DNA of 64,000 nucleotides from UBA5793 sp040255465 (GTDB lineage Bacteria > Planctomycetota > Phycisphaerae > Phycisphaerales > UBA5793), in contig JBDZVA010000001.1 of assembly GCA_040255465.1 (NCBI GenBank), positions 186,001-250,000 on the forward strand. Direction: 5' to 3'. The position numbers and the translations under genes are program-made. Below the pieces are notes generated by a model, which was not told the origin of the DNA, did no database searches, and was given only the letters and a program-made list of their open reading frames with translations. Positions 43,139 to 51,047 of this stretch are shown in pieces (the first letter of the stretch is position 1; the number at the start of each line of letters is the position of its first letter).

Positions 43139-43510
43139 GTGCCATACGCCAGCATCAAGATCACCCGAGAGCCGCGCGCCAGCGCCGAGCAGAAGGCGCA
43201 ACTCATCAAGGAAGTCACGGCGTCGATCGTGCGGATCCTCGACAAGGATCCGGAAACGACCTTCGTCGTGGTCGAAGAAATCGACACGGACGCCTGGGGT
43301 GTTGGCGGCGAGTCGGCCGCAGTGCGTCGAGCGCGCCGCGGCGGGGTGATGGGGCGCAAGGCCATCACCGCTTTGCGACTTTCAGCCAGGATCAATCCTG
43401 GAGATTCACATCATGAACGAGACAAGAACACCACAAGAGCCCGTGATCATCGGCGGCGCACCGGGCATCGGCTCGGCGCTTCCAGAAAGAAAGAAGGCGA
43501 ATCATGTTGA
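43139..43510 (+). CDS. 4-oxalocrotonate tautomerase family protein with odd C-terminal tail
   Basis: 123 residues from GTG 43139. This start places Pro directly after the initiator Met (PYASIKITREP), which is the catalytic Pro1 of the family; the ATG at 43091 would bury it. Residues 1-66, through DAWGVGGESAAVRRARRG, match the usual 60-75 residue unit. The remaining 55 residues are Arg-rich and lack similarity, as though the normal stop has been lost. The tail overlaps a truncated oxidoreductase start and ends 7 bases inside the next gene. Confidence 0.8.
   Translation: MPYASIKITREPRASAEQKAQLIKEVTASIVRILDKDPETTFVVVEEIDTDAWGVGGESAAVRRARRGGVMGRKAITALRLSARINPGDSHHERDKNTTRARDHRRRTGHRLGASRKKEGESC
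43413..43487 (+). pseudogene. Truncated 5' end of an SDR-type oxidoreductase gene
   Basis: A ribosome site (GGAGA) and ATG at 43413 lead into MNETRTPQEPVIIGGAPGIG, a typical short-chain dehydrogenase N-terminus with the nucleotide-binding glycines. After GSALPERKK the similarity stops, and the frame runs on as non-homologous sequence antiphase to the hydrolase gene. I read this as a deletion remnant. It is short, so chance resemblance cannot be excluded. Confidence 0.4.
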
Positions 43511-44505
43511 ATGCGTGCAAGTGTGCCGCCGGACCGAGGGTGGCGGCCGTGACAATGGCTTCGGCGCTGGCGATCAGTGTGCTGGCCGGCGGGAGTACGC
43601 GCGTGGGGCGATCGGCGGTGGAACTTCAGACGCCGTGCATCACGTATCGCACGGCGAGCGTCGAGGGGCTGGAGATTGCCTATCGCGAGGCAGGGCCGGC
43701 GGAGGCGCCGACGGTGGTGCTGCTGCACGGTTTCCCGACGTCGTCGCATATGTTCCGGAATCTCATTCCGGCGCTCGCCGATCGCTATCACGTGCTCGCG
43801 CCGGACTATCCGGGATTTGGCGCCAGTTCGATGCCGAGCGTGGATGAGTTTGTGTATACGTTTGATCATCTCACGGATGTTGTGGAGCAGTGGCTCGATG
43901 CGCTCGGCGTGAAGTCGTACAGCCTGTACTTGATGGACTATGGCGCGCCGGTGGGTTTTCGCCTGGCGACGCGGCATCCCGAGCGCGTGCAGTCGCTCAT
44001 CATTCAGAACGGCAATGCCTATGAAGAAGGCTTGCAGGAGTTCTGGAACCCGTTGCGGGCGTACTGGGCCGAGCCGAGCGCGGCCAATGCATCGGCGCTC
44101 GAAGGGTTTCTGACGCTCGACGCGACGAAGTGGCAGTACACGCACGGCGTGCGGAATGTGGAGTCGATCAGTCCGGACAACTGGCTGATTGACTCGGCGC
44201 TGCTCGCGCGGCCGGGCAACAAAGCGATCCAACTGGCGCTCTTCTACGACTATCGCACGAATGTGCCGCTGTATCCCCAGTGGCAGGCGTATCTCCGCAA
44301 GCATCAACCGCCGGTGCTGATCGCCTGGGGGAAGAATGATGCGATCTTCCCGGCCGAGGGCGCCGAGCCGTACAAGCGCGACGTGAAGACGCTCGAGTAT
44401 CACCTGCTCGACACGGGGCACTTCGCGCTCGAAGAGGATGGCGACGAGATTGCGTCACTGATGCTCGACTTTCTCGATCGCCGCGTACGAACAACAGGAA
44501 AGTGA
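43504..44505 (+). CDS. Exported alpha/beta hydrolase (haloalkane dehalogenase / epoxide hydrolase type)
   Basis: 333 residues with an N-terminal signal sequence (AAVTMASALAISVLAGG). Oxyanion motif HGFP at 75-78, nucleophile Asp145 in LYLMDYGAPVG, candidate acid Asp279 in WGKNDAIFP, and His306 in DTGHFALEEDG. An Asp rather than Ser nucleophile groups it with dehalogenases and epoxide hydrolases. AAGAAGG precedes the ATG. It belongs to the TetR-controlled cluster by position. The signal peptide is atypical for these enzymes. Confidence 0.85.
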   Translation: MLNACKCAAGPRVAAVTMASALAISVLAGGSTRVGRSAVELQTPCITYRTASVEGLEIAYREAGPAEAPTVVLLHGFPTSSHMFRNLIPALADRYHVLAPDYPGFGASSMPSVDEFVYTFDHLTDVVEQWLDALGVKSYSLYLMDYGAPVGFRLATRHPERVQSLIIQNGNAYEEGLQEFWNPLRAYWAEPSAANASALEGFLTLDATKWQYTHGVRNVESISPDNWLIDSALLARPGNKAIQLALFYDYRTNVPLYPQWQAYLRKHQPPVLIAWGKNDAIFPAEGAEPYKRDVKTLEYHLLDTGHFALEEDGDEIASLMLDFLDRRVRTTGK

Positions 44506-44536
44506 ACGAGGTTTTGCTCAACGAAAGGAGCATGCC

Positions 44537-44878
44537 ATGACAGGTCCGGTTCTGCAATTTGATCAGTCTGAGTTTGAGTCGACGGTGCTCACCTCCGAGC
44601 AACCGGTGCTGGTGGACTTTTACGCCGACTGGTGCCAGCCTTGCCGCATGGTGGCCCCGACGGTGGAGGCGCTGGCGGCCGAGTACGAGGATGAAGCCCT
44701 GGTTGGCAAGGTCGATGTCGACGGCAATCCTGAGCTGGCGCAGCGCTACGGCGTGTCGTCGATCCCAACGCTGTTGCTCTTCCGCGGTGGTGAGGTCGTC
44801 GAGCGGTTCGTCGGTCTGCGACAGAAGGACGAACTGAGCGCGGCGATTGATCGCGCCCTGGGGCGGATGCTCTCCTGA
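44537..44878 (+). CDS. trxA: Thioredoxin
   Basis: 113 residues. Active site YADWCQPCRM with Cys33 and Cys36, and the cis-Pro motif SSIPTLLLF. The active site is WCQPC instead of the usual WCGPC. AAGGAG lies 8 bases before the ATG. Last gene of the TetR cluster, followed by a strong terminator. It could reduce the AhpD-like protein encoded upstream; that is an inference from context. Another thioredoxin is at 52018. Confidence 0.92.
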   Translation: MTGPVLQFDQSEFESTVLTSEQPVLVDFYADWCQPCRMVAPTVEALAAEYEDEALVGKVDVDGNPELAQRYGVSSIPTLLLFRGGEVVERFVGLRQKDELSAAIDRALGRMLS

Positions 44879-44898
44879 CGCATCATTTGGCTGGTAGC

Positions 44899-44940
44899 GC
44901 AATCGGGCGGCGGCTTTTCGCCGCCCGATTGCTTTTTCTT
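44899..44940 (+). terminator. Strong Rho-independent terminator
   Basis: 14-bp perfect stem GCAATCGGGCGGCG / CGCCGCCCGATTGC with a 6-base loop, followed by TTTTTCTT. It closes the cluster that starts at 42498. Confidence 0.95.
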
Positions 44941-45388
44941 ACTTGCCGGTGAGCAGGACGACCCCGATGAGAATGAGGCAGACGGCGATGGCCTTGCGCG
45001 CGGTCATTGGTTCGCCGAGCACGAGCCAGCCGAGCAGGACCGCGACGGCGGGGGCGACGCAGAAGGCGATGGGTTTGACGACGGAGAGTTGGCCGGCCTT
45101 GAGCGCGGTGAAGAAGAAGACGAGCGCCAGTCCGCCGGCGAGCAGGCCGGAGCCGAAGATCATGCTCACCATGATCTTCGGAGGGGCGTGGGTCCAGTCG
45201 GTCGGTTCAGTGCGTGTGGCGTAGAGGGGGATGGCGGCGGCGATAAGGATGAGGGGCAGCGCGACCGTGGCGCGGATGGCCAGCGCGGTCATGGGGCCGA
45301 TCTTGCCGCTTTGCAGGACCATCTTGGTGAAGAGTTCGCCCACGCCCCAGCACAGGCCGGTGAGGAGTGCGAAGATCACGGGTTTCAT
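44939..45388 (-). CDS. Small EamA-like (DMT) membrane transporter
   Basis: 149 residues from ATG 45388, with GGAGG 6 bases upstream. About five transmembrane segments and the half-size EamA layout: AILLTGLCWGVGELFTK-type start (reads FALLTGLCWGVGELFTK), LVFFFTALKAGQLSVVKPI, and PAVAVLLGWLVLGEPMTARK. Half-size members are expected to dimerise. Substrate unknown. Confidence 0.85.
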   Translation of the reverse strand: MKPVIFALLTGLCWGVGELFTKMVLQSGKIGPMTALAIRATVALPLILIAAAIPLYATRTEPTDWTHAPPKIMVSMIFGSGLLAGGLALVFFFTALKAGQLSVVKPIAFCVAPAVAVLLGWLVLGEPMTARKAIAVCLILIGVVLLTGK

Positions 45389-45462
45389 ACGGAGCCTCCG
45401 TCGAATCCGGGCCTCGCGCGGACCTAACATGCCGTGGACGAACAAGGTCGCGGGAGGCGTCG

Positions 45463-46266
45463 ATGACGAATGCATCATCGTCCGAATCGCCCGGCGAAGT
45501 GCAGGAAGGGCGTGCGGCGCGCTCTGCAGGCCCGGGGCTGCGCATCGCCATGTGGTCCGGACCGCGCAACATTTCGACGGCGATGATGCGCTCGTGGGGC
45601 AGTCGGCCCGATACGTTCGTCAGCGATGAGCCGTTCTACGCGTACTACCTCAAGAAGACCGGCCGGGCCCATCCGGGCGCCGATGAGGTCATTTCCAAAC
45701 ACCAGACGGACTGGCGGAAGGTGATCGAGCATCTGACCGGCCCGATTCCCGAGGGAAAGCCGATCTGGTACCAGAAGCACATGGCGCACCACATGCTGCC
45801 GGAGATCGATCGCGGATGGTTCGACCAGATGGTGCACTGCTTCCTGATTCGCGATCCGCGCGACATGTTGACCTCGCTGCAGCAGCACATCCCGAATCCC
45901 ACGCTGGCGGATACGGGTCTGCCGCAGCAGGCGGAAATCTTCGAGGAGGTGCGGCGGCGAACGGGGATCGTTCCGCCCGTACTTGATGCGCGCGAGGTGC
46001 TGACGAACCCACCGGGGATGCTGAAGTTGCTCTGCAAGGCGCTTGGGGTTGAGTTTCGCGAAGAGATGCTCAAGTGGGCCAAGGGGCCGCGTGCAACGGA
46101 CGGCGTGTGGGGCAAGCACTGGTATGCGTCGGTCGAAGAATCCACGCGTTTCGGCTCGTACCGGCCCAAGAGCGAGCCGATGCCCAGCAGTGTGCACGGG
46201 CTGTACAAGTCGTGCCTGGGGATTTATCAGCGGTTGATGGGGTTTCGGCTGACGTTGAGTCGGTGA
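45463..46266 (+). CDS. P-loop sulfotransferase-like protein linked to aminotransferase
   Basis: 267 residues from ATG 45463 (GGGAGG 5 bases upstream). The PAPS-type P-loop reads IAMWSGPRNISTAMMRSWGSR (given in part: MWSGPRNISTAMM) and the 3'-phosphate segment LIRDPRDMLTSL. Proteins of this type commonly occur beside class IV aminotransferases, as here at 47197. Whether it transfers sulfate is not established for this subgroup. Confidence 0.78.
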   Translation: MTNASSSESPGEVQEGRAARSAGPGLRIAMWSGPRNISTAMMRSWGSRPDTFVSDEPFYAYYLKKTGRAHPGADEVISKHQTDWRKVIEHLTGPIPEGKPIWYQKHMAHHMLPEIDRGWFDQMVHCFLIRDPRDMLTSLQQHIPNPTLADTGLPQQAEIFEEVRRRTGIVPPVLDAREVLTNPPGMLKLLCKALGVEFREEMLKWAKGPRATDGVWGKHWYASVEESTRFGSYRPKSEPMPSSVHGLYKSCLGIYQRLMGFRLTLSR

Positions 46267-46369
46267 GACTGGTTCGATGAGGTGTGAGCACAGTCAGCGA
46301 GGCGCAGTTCCGCGGAACGGACGCGATTCGCAGCGGGGAGAGGACAGGGCGTCTGAGTGACAAAGAGGC

Positions 46370-47089
46370 ATGGAACGCGAAATACACATCGAGATTCCAA
46401 TTGGCCGGCGCGAACGGATTGTGTTCCTTCGAGATGCAGTCGAGCTGAAGAAACAGAGACTTCGTTATGCCGAGATTACCGGAATCGCGTTCCTGCTCTC
46501 AAGAATCAGGCGAAGCGTGAATCTCATACCGACGGGGAATTCGACGACTCTCGATCTGAAGTTGCACACTCGAACGGAAGAAGTCTCGGCGAAGGCAACG
46601 ATGAATGGCGCCTTCTGGATCTCCACCCGCCGCATGAAGGAAATGGAGGAAGCGTTTACGGCGATCGTCTCGTTGCTCGAGAATCTGGTTCTGCCGTTCA
46701 CACTGACCAATCTGTTGCTCGACTTTGTGTCGACCGGTGAGTTGCGCGTTCAATCGGTCGCCGTTCAGCGGCACGGGATTTCGTGCAAGCGAATGTTGCT
46801 CCCACGCCGACACCTGCGGTGGACGGAGTACGGTGGCGCGTCGGTGCAGAACGGCACGGTGCGATTGCACAGCGAGCGATGGCGCGGAGGCAAGGACCAC
46901 GCGGTCTGCACACTGTCGATGAAGACAGAGAATGCGGTCGTACTGCCCGCGATTGTGAATTACCTGGCCAAACGGGAAGGGGTGCTTTCCCAAGAAGATA
47001 TCAGTGAACTTCGGCAAGTCCAAAACGACCCCGATCGACTGCTGGACGACATCTGGTCCCACGCCGCGCTACTGGATGAATCTGAGTAG
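46370..47089 (+). CDS. Hypothetical protein, lower GC
   Basis: 239 residues, not recognised. No signal peptide. One hydrophobic stretch (AFTAIVSLLENLVLPFTLTNLLLDFV) could be amphipathic or buried. The codon choice is visibly less GC-biased than flanking genes (for example GATATCAGTGAACTT), suggesting later arrival. It separates the sulfotransferase-like gene from the aminotransferase gene. Start 46370 is the first ATG and lacks a clear ribosome site. Confidence 0.55.
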   Translation: MEREIHIEIPIGRRERIVFLRDAVELKKQRLRYAEITGIAFLLSRIRRSVNLIPTGNSTTLDLKLHTRTEEVSAKATMNGAFWISTRRMKEMEEAFTAIVSLLENLVLPFTLTNLLLDFVSTGELRVQSVAVQRHGISCKRMLLPRRHLRWTEYGGASVQNGTVRLHSERWRGGKDHAVCTLSMKTENAVVLPAIVNYLAKREGVLSQEDISELRQVQNDPDRLLDDIWSHAALLDESE

Positions 47090-47196
47090 GTGCAGACCTG
47101 GCGTCGACGCATGTTGCGAACTCGGTCGCTTGTGCCTCAGACCGCGCTCCCCTTCGCAGAGCCTTCGGGTCGCGGCTAAACTGGCGTTGAAATCTC

Positions 47197-48096
47197 ATGC
47201 TCCAGCAGTTCAACGAAAAGAATCGCGACATTGTTTACTACGTCAACGGGCGGCTGATCCCGCGCGATGAGCCGGGGATCAGTCCATTTGATTCATCGGT
47301 GCAGGGCGGCGATGGGGTGTGGGAGGGGTTGCGGCTCTATTCGGGGCGCATCTTCAAGTTGCGCGAGCATCTCGATCGGCTGCGGTCGTCGGCGTTGGCG
47401 CTGGCGTTCGAGTCCATTCCTTCGCATGAGCAGATCATCGATGCCATTCGAAAGACACTTGCGGCGAACAAGATGACTGATGGTGTGCACATCCGGCTCA
47501 CGCTGACGCGCGGCGTGAAGATCACCAGCGGGATGGATCCGCGGCTGAACCAGGCGGGGCCGACGCTGATCGTGCTCGCCGAACACAAGCCGCCGGTGTA
47601 TGGACGGACGGGTTTGTCGCTCATCACCTCGTCGATTCGGCGCTTTGCCCCGGATGCGATGGACCCGAAGATCCACCATTGCAATCTCATTCAGTCCATT
47701 CTGGCCAAGATCCAGGCGAACGCGGCGGGGGCGGATGATGCGCTGATGCTCGACCCGCGCGGTTTCGTCGCCGAGACGAACGCGACGCACGTGTTCGTAG
47801 TGCATGGCGAGATGGTGCGGACGCCGTACACACTGCACTGCCCGGAGGGGATTACGCGGGCGACGGTGCTCGAGTTGTGCGCGGCCAACGGCATCGCCCG
47901 CGAAGTGTGCGATCTGTCGCTCACTGATGTGTACCGGGCCGAAGAGATGTTTTGTACGGGCACGATGGGCGAACTGGCGGCGGTGACGAAGGTGGACGGC
48001 CGAACGATCGGCGATGGCGGCGTGGGATCGATGACGCAACGCTTGTCAAAGCTGTATAGCGAACTCACCGCGCGCGAGGGCGACAAGGTAGTCTAG
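47197..48096 (+). CDS. Class IV PLP aminotransferase (branched-chain or D-amino acid type)
   Basis: 299 residues. Substrate motif QGGDGVWEGLRLYSGRIFKL; PLP lysine is Lys158 in MDPKIHHCNLIQ; cofactor phosphate loops GFVAETNATHVFVV and EGITRATVLELC; EEMFCTGTMGELAAV near the C-terminus. The sequence fits branched-chain aminotransferases and related 4-amino-4-deoxychorismate lyase or D-amino acid enzymes; the DPKIHHCNLI form favours BCAT-like. The TAG stop is part of a near-perfect 26-bp palindrome. Confidence 0.87.
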   Translation: MLQQFNEKNRDIVYYVNGRLIPRDEPGISPFDSSVQGGDGVWEGLRLYSGRIFKLREHLDRLRSSALALAFESIPSHEQIIDAIRKTLAANKMTDGVHIRLTLTRGVKITSGMDPRLNQAGPTLIVLAEHKPPVYGRTGLSLITSSIRRFAPDAMDPKIHHCNLIQSILAKIQANAAGADDALMLDPRGFVAETNATHVFVVHGEMVRTPYTLHCPEGITRATVLELCAANGIAREVCDLSLTDVYRAEEMFCTGTMGELAAVTKVDGRTIGDGGVGSMTQRLSKLYSELTAREGDKVV

Positions 48097-48119
48097 CGGC
48101 GACGCATGCATCGCCGCTA
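48094..48119. repeat. 26-bp palindrome beginning at the aminotransferase stop codon
   Basis: Arms TAGCGGCGA and TCGCCGCTA are perfectly inverted, with a GCATGC core and a single mismatched pair. The first three bases are the stop codon. Related elements sit on the stop codons at 23663 and 59708; a decayed relative begins at the MqnE stop (56603). Confidence 0.75.
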
Positions 48120-48131
48120 AACTACGGGCAC

Positions 48132-48470
48132 ATGAACGAATTTCCAGGTCCATCGCGTTGGATTCCCCTTTGTCCGCTTGATGAGATTTCCATCGGGCGG
48201 GCGCGCTATGTCGAGGCGGCCGATCGGCCGCTCTGTGTCGTGCGCGTTGGCGAGACTGACGCGGCGGTGTTTGACGACTCGTGCCCCCATGCCGGTGGGC
48301 CGCTGTCGGGCGGGCACGTGGAGGATGGGTGCCTCGTGTGTCCGCTGCACCAGTGGCCGTTTCGGCTGGCTGATGGTGTTTGCGCTGATACGAGCGTGTT
48401 TCGTGTGCGCAAGTACGTCAGTCGCGTGCGCGATGGCGTGGTGGAGCTGGCGGCGCCTGAGGCGAAGTAA
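48132..48470 (+). CDS. Rieske [2Fe-2S] ferredoxin-like protein
   Basis: 112 residues. Cluster ligands: Cys51 and His53 in DSCPHAGGPLSGG, and Cys70 and His73 in CLVCPLHQWPF. The size matches NirD-type or ring-hydroxylase ferredoxin components. It lies 35 bases after the aminotransferase. No oxygenase or nitrite reductase is adjacent, so the redox partner is unknown. Confidence 0.9.
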   Translation: MNEFPGPSRWIPLCPLDEISIGRARYVEAADRPLCVVRVGETDAAVFDDSCPHAGGPLSGGHVEDGCLVCPLHQWPFRLADGVCADTSVFRVRKYVSRVRDGVVELAAPEAK

Positions 48471-48485
48471 GGTTTGCAGCGATGG

Positions 48486-48505
48486 ATTCCCGCCTGCGCG
48501 GGAAT
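48486..48505. repeat. Short REP-like hairpin ATTCCCGC/GCGGGAAT
   Basis: 8-bp perfect stem around the loop CTGC, followed by GACG. This is the core of a REP-like element common in many GC-rich genomes. It lies in the 45-base gap between convergent genes. Confidence 0.6.
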
Positions 48506-48515
48506 GACGATTGCG

Positions 48516-49337
48516 CTATTTCTTCAGGAACATCCAGGTGTGGGTCTGGAGGTAGCCGACGGGGACGGGGTCTTCGGTGATGACGACCTTGACGTTGCCG
48601 TTGGTGGCGCGGAGCGAGACGGGGTTGACGCCGTCGCCGATGGTGGCGACGAACTGTGACGGGCCGCGCTGTTTGATGTTGGCCAGGCCCTTGTAGCCCT
48701 TGAAATCGGCCCGGCCGCCGACGGACTCGACGTCGTACACGCCGTGCGAGTCTTCCTTGATGCGGTACTCAATGCTGCCGTTGACGGCGTTGATGTCCAC
48801 GGGCTGCACGACGGGGTTTTCGGTGCGCAGGATGACGTTGCCGTTGTCGGCCACGACCGTCACGGCGCCGCGGACGTTGACGAGATCGACGTTGCCGTCA
48901 GTGGTGTGGACGCGCACGCCATCGACGCGCGGTACGTTGATGAGCAGACCGACCCACTGATCGTGCTCGTAGGCAAAGCGGGTGGAACTGGTCACGCGGA
49001 GGATGCTGCGGCCGTTGTCATCCGTCTCGACCTCGGCGGTGACGTCGATGAGATCGAGGGTCTGGTTCTCGCCGTAGGGGTAGACGATGTTGCCTCGTGC
49101 ATCGCGGACATCGTTGAAGGCGCGGAGCTTGCAGCGGACGACGACGTTGGGAATGTCGGGATCGGCAATGACGGTGACGGGGCCACGGAAGGAATCGACG
49201 TCGACGGCGATATCGCCCTGGATCGGTCCCTTGTCGAAGACGAGCCAGCGCTTGGCGCGGCTGCCGCACCCGCCCAGCAGGAGCATGGTCAGAGCGAGGA
49301 CGACAGGCAGGGCGAGATTGAAGCAATGGCGGCGCAT
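48516..49337 (-). CDS. Lipoprotein with DUF4097-like beta-helix
   Basis: 273 residues from ATG 49337, with AAGGA 5-6 bases upstream. Lipobox LLLGGCGS. The body shows strand repeats typical of DUF4097/DUF2807 adhesin-like beta-helices (VDGVRVHTTDGNVDLVNVRG, DINAVNGSIEYRIKEDS, VSLRATNGNVKVVI). Outer-membrane or periplasmic anchoring is expected. It is divergent from the esterase gene. Role unknown. Confidence 0.75.
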   Translation of the reverse strand: MRRHCFNLALPVVLALTMLLLGGCGSRAKRWLVFDKGPIQGDIAVDVDSFRGPVTVIADPDIPNVVVRCKLRAFNDVRDARGNIVYPYGENQTLDLIDVTAEVETDDNGRSILRVTSSTRFAYEHDQWVGLLINVPRVDGVRVHTTDGNVDLVNVRGAVTVVADNGNVILRTENPVVQPVDINAVNGSIEYRIKEDSHGVYDVESVGGRADFKGYKGLANIKQRGPSQFVATIGDGVNPVSLRATNGNVKVVITEDPVPVGYLQTHTWMFLKK

Positions 49338-49490
49338 CTGGTTCCTTATCGTCGCACGGCGGGGGCGAGATTCAACCTTTCGGGCCAGAGCGGCGCCCGG
49401 CCGGGAGATTGGCGGCCCGGCGCGGCATTCTAGTAGCATCGGGACCGCCGGTGGGACACTGATCCGCGCGATGACGCTAAACTCCGGGTC

Positions 49491-51047
49491 ATGCGCCACC
49501 TTCTCTCGCCCCGGCAGTTCGTTGTTGTGCTTCCCCTGATCCTCAGTGCCGCGTTCTGCGGCGCCAACGACCGCGTCTGGGCGGGTGATGAGGTGGTGGT
49601 GAGGTTTGACGCAAAAGTGCGCGAGCAGCCGGCGACGGGGCGGCTCATCCTGCTCATGGCCAAGGCGGGTTCCGGAGCCGATCCGCTGGACGCTCCGTTC
49701 TGGAACGATCCGCAGCCGATCTGCTCGATCGCGGTGACGGGCGTCAAGCCGGGTGAGGCGATGCGCATCGGCGATGTCGAGGCAACCTTTCCCGGGCCGA
49801 TGTCGACGTTCGACGGCGAGTACACGGTGCGGGCGGTTCTGGATGTGGACAACACGACGGGGAGTTTCAACAACTGCGAGGCGAACCTCGTCAGCGAGCC
49901 GGTGCAGGTGAAGTGGCGCAGCGGCGAAGACGATCATTTCGAGATCGCGCTGACAGGGCACATCGAGGTGCCGCAGACGGCGGACACCGATCAGGTGAAG
50001 GAGGTCGCGGTTCGCAGCGAGCGCCTCAGCGCCTTCTTTGGTCGGGATGTCATGCTGCGGGCCGGGGTGGTGCTGCCATCGAATTACGCCGAGCACCCCG
50101 AGCGGCAGTATGCGGCGATCTACCACTCGCCGGGTTTTGGCGGCCGACACTTCGACGCATGGCACCGCAACGGCAACCGAGGCGGGCTGGGTGATCGGGT
50201 GATCAACATCTTTCTCGATCCCGACGGGCCCAACAACCATCATCTCTTCGTCAATTCAGCCAACAACGGGCCGGTGGGCGATGCGCTGGTTTCCGAACTC
50301 ATTCCCGAACTGGAAAAGCGATTTCGACTGGTCGCCAAGCCTGAAGCGCGACTGCTCACGGGGCACAGCAGCGGAGGCTTTACGAGTGTCTGGCTGCAGG
50401 TGAACTACCCCGAGACGTTTGGCGGCTGCTGGGCGACGGGGCCAGATCCGGTGGATTTTCGCGCGTTTCAACTTGTCAACATCTACGACGATGACAATGC
50501 GTATGTCGACGCCGAGGGACACGATCGGCCGTCAGTTGTCATGGCCGGTCGAACCGTGTGCACCATCCGCCAGGAGAACGGGATGGAATACGCGCTCGAC
50601 CCGACTGGCGGGGCGGGGCAGCAGTGGTCGTCGTGGATGGCGTGCTTTTCGAAGAAAGGCGCCGATGGGCAGCCGGTTTCGATCTGGAATCTGAAAACCG
50701 GGAAGATCGACCCGACGCTGCGCGACTACTGGAAAAAGTCGGATGTGCGGCTCATTCTCGAATCGCGGTGGAAGGACATTGGGCCGCTCATGTGCGAGCG
50801 GCTGCGGATTATTTGCGGCGACCACGACAACTTCAGCCTCAACGAAGCCGTGCAACTGCTGCGCGATTCGCTCGACAAGCTGCCGGGCTGGCGGAGCGAG
50901 TGGGCCACTCCCGAGGAGCGGGCCAGCCACGGCTACATCACGCTGGTGCCGGGCGGGACGCACATGAACCTCGGTATGTATGGCGTTTCGCGGCAAATCG
51001 CGGGGGAGATGGAGATTTACCTGCGGCAGCACGGGCTGATCGAATGA
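49491..51047 (+). CDS. Exported esterase (alpha/beta hydrolase, putative esterase family)
   Basis: 518 residues with a signal peptide (FVVVLPLILSAAFCGA). An N-terminal domain of about 170 residues precedes the hydrolase domain, where AGVVLPSNYAEHPERQYAAIYHSPGFGG marks the fold entry, GHSSGG carries the nucleophile Ser293, CGDHDNF a possible acid, and GGTHMNLG the late His. The layout resembles enterochelin- or feruloyl-esterase-like proteins. Its stop overlaps the folP start by four bases, which suggests coupling although the functions look unrelated. Confidence 0.82.
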   Translation: MRHLLSPRQFVVVLPLILSAAFCGANDRVWAGDEVVVRFDAKVREQPATGRLILLMAKAGSGADPLDAPFWNDPQPICSIAVTGVKPGEAMRIGDVEATFPGPMSTFDGEYTVRAVLDVDNTTGSFNNCEANLVSEPVQVKWRSGEDDHFEIALTGHIEVPQTADTDQVKEVAVRSERLSAFFGRDVMLRAGVVLPSNYAEHPERQYAAIYHSPGFGGRHFDAWHRNGNRGGLGDRVINIFLDPDGPNNHHLFVNSANNGPVGDALVSELIPELEKRFRLVAKPEARLLTGHSSGGFTSVWLQVNYPETFGGCWATGPDPVDFRAFQLVNIYDDDNAYVDAEGHDRPSVVMAGRTVCTIRQENGMEYALDPTGGAGQQWSSWMACFSKKGADGQPVSIWNLKTGKIDPTLRDYWKKSDVRLILESRWKDIGPLMCERLRIICGDHDNFSLNEAVQLLRDSLDKLPGWRSEWATPEERASHGYITLVPGGTHMNLGMYGVSRQIAGEMEIYLRQHGLIE

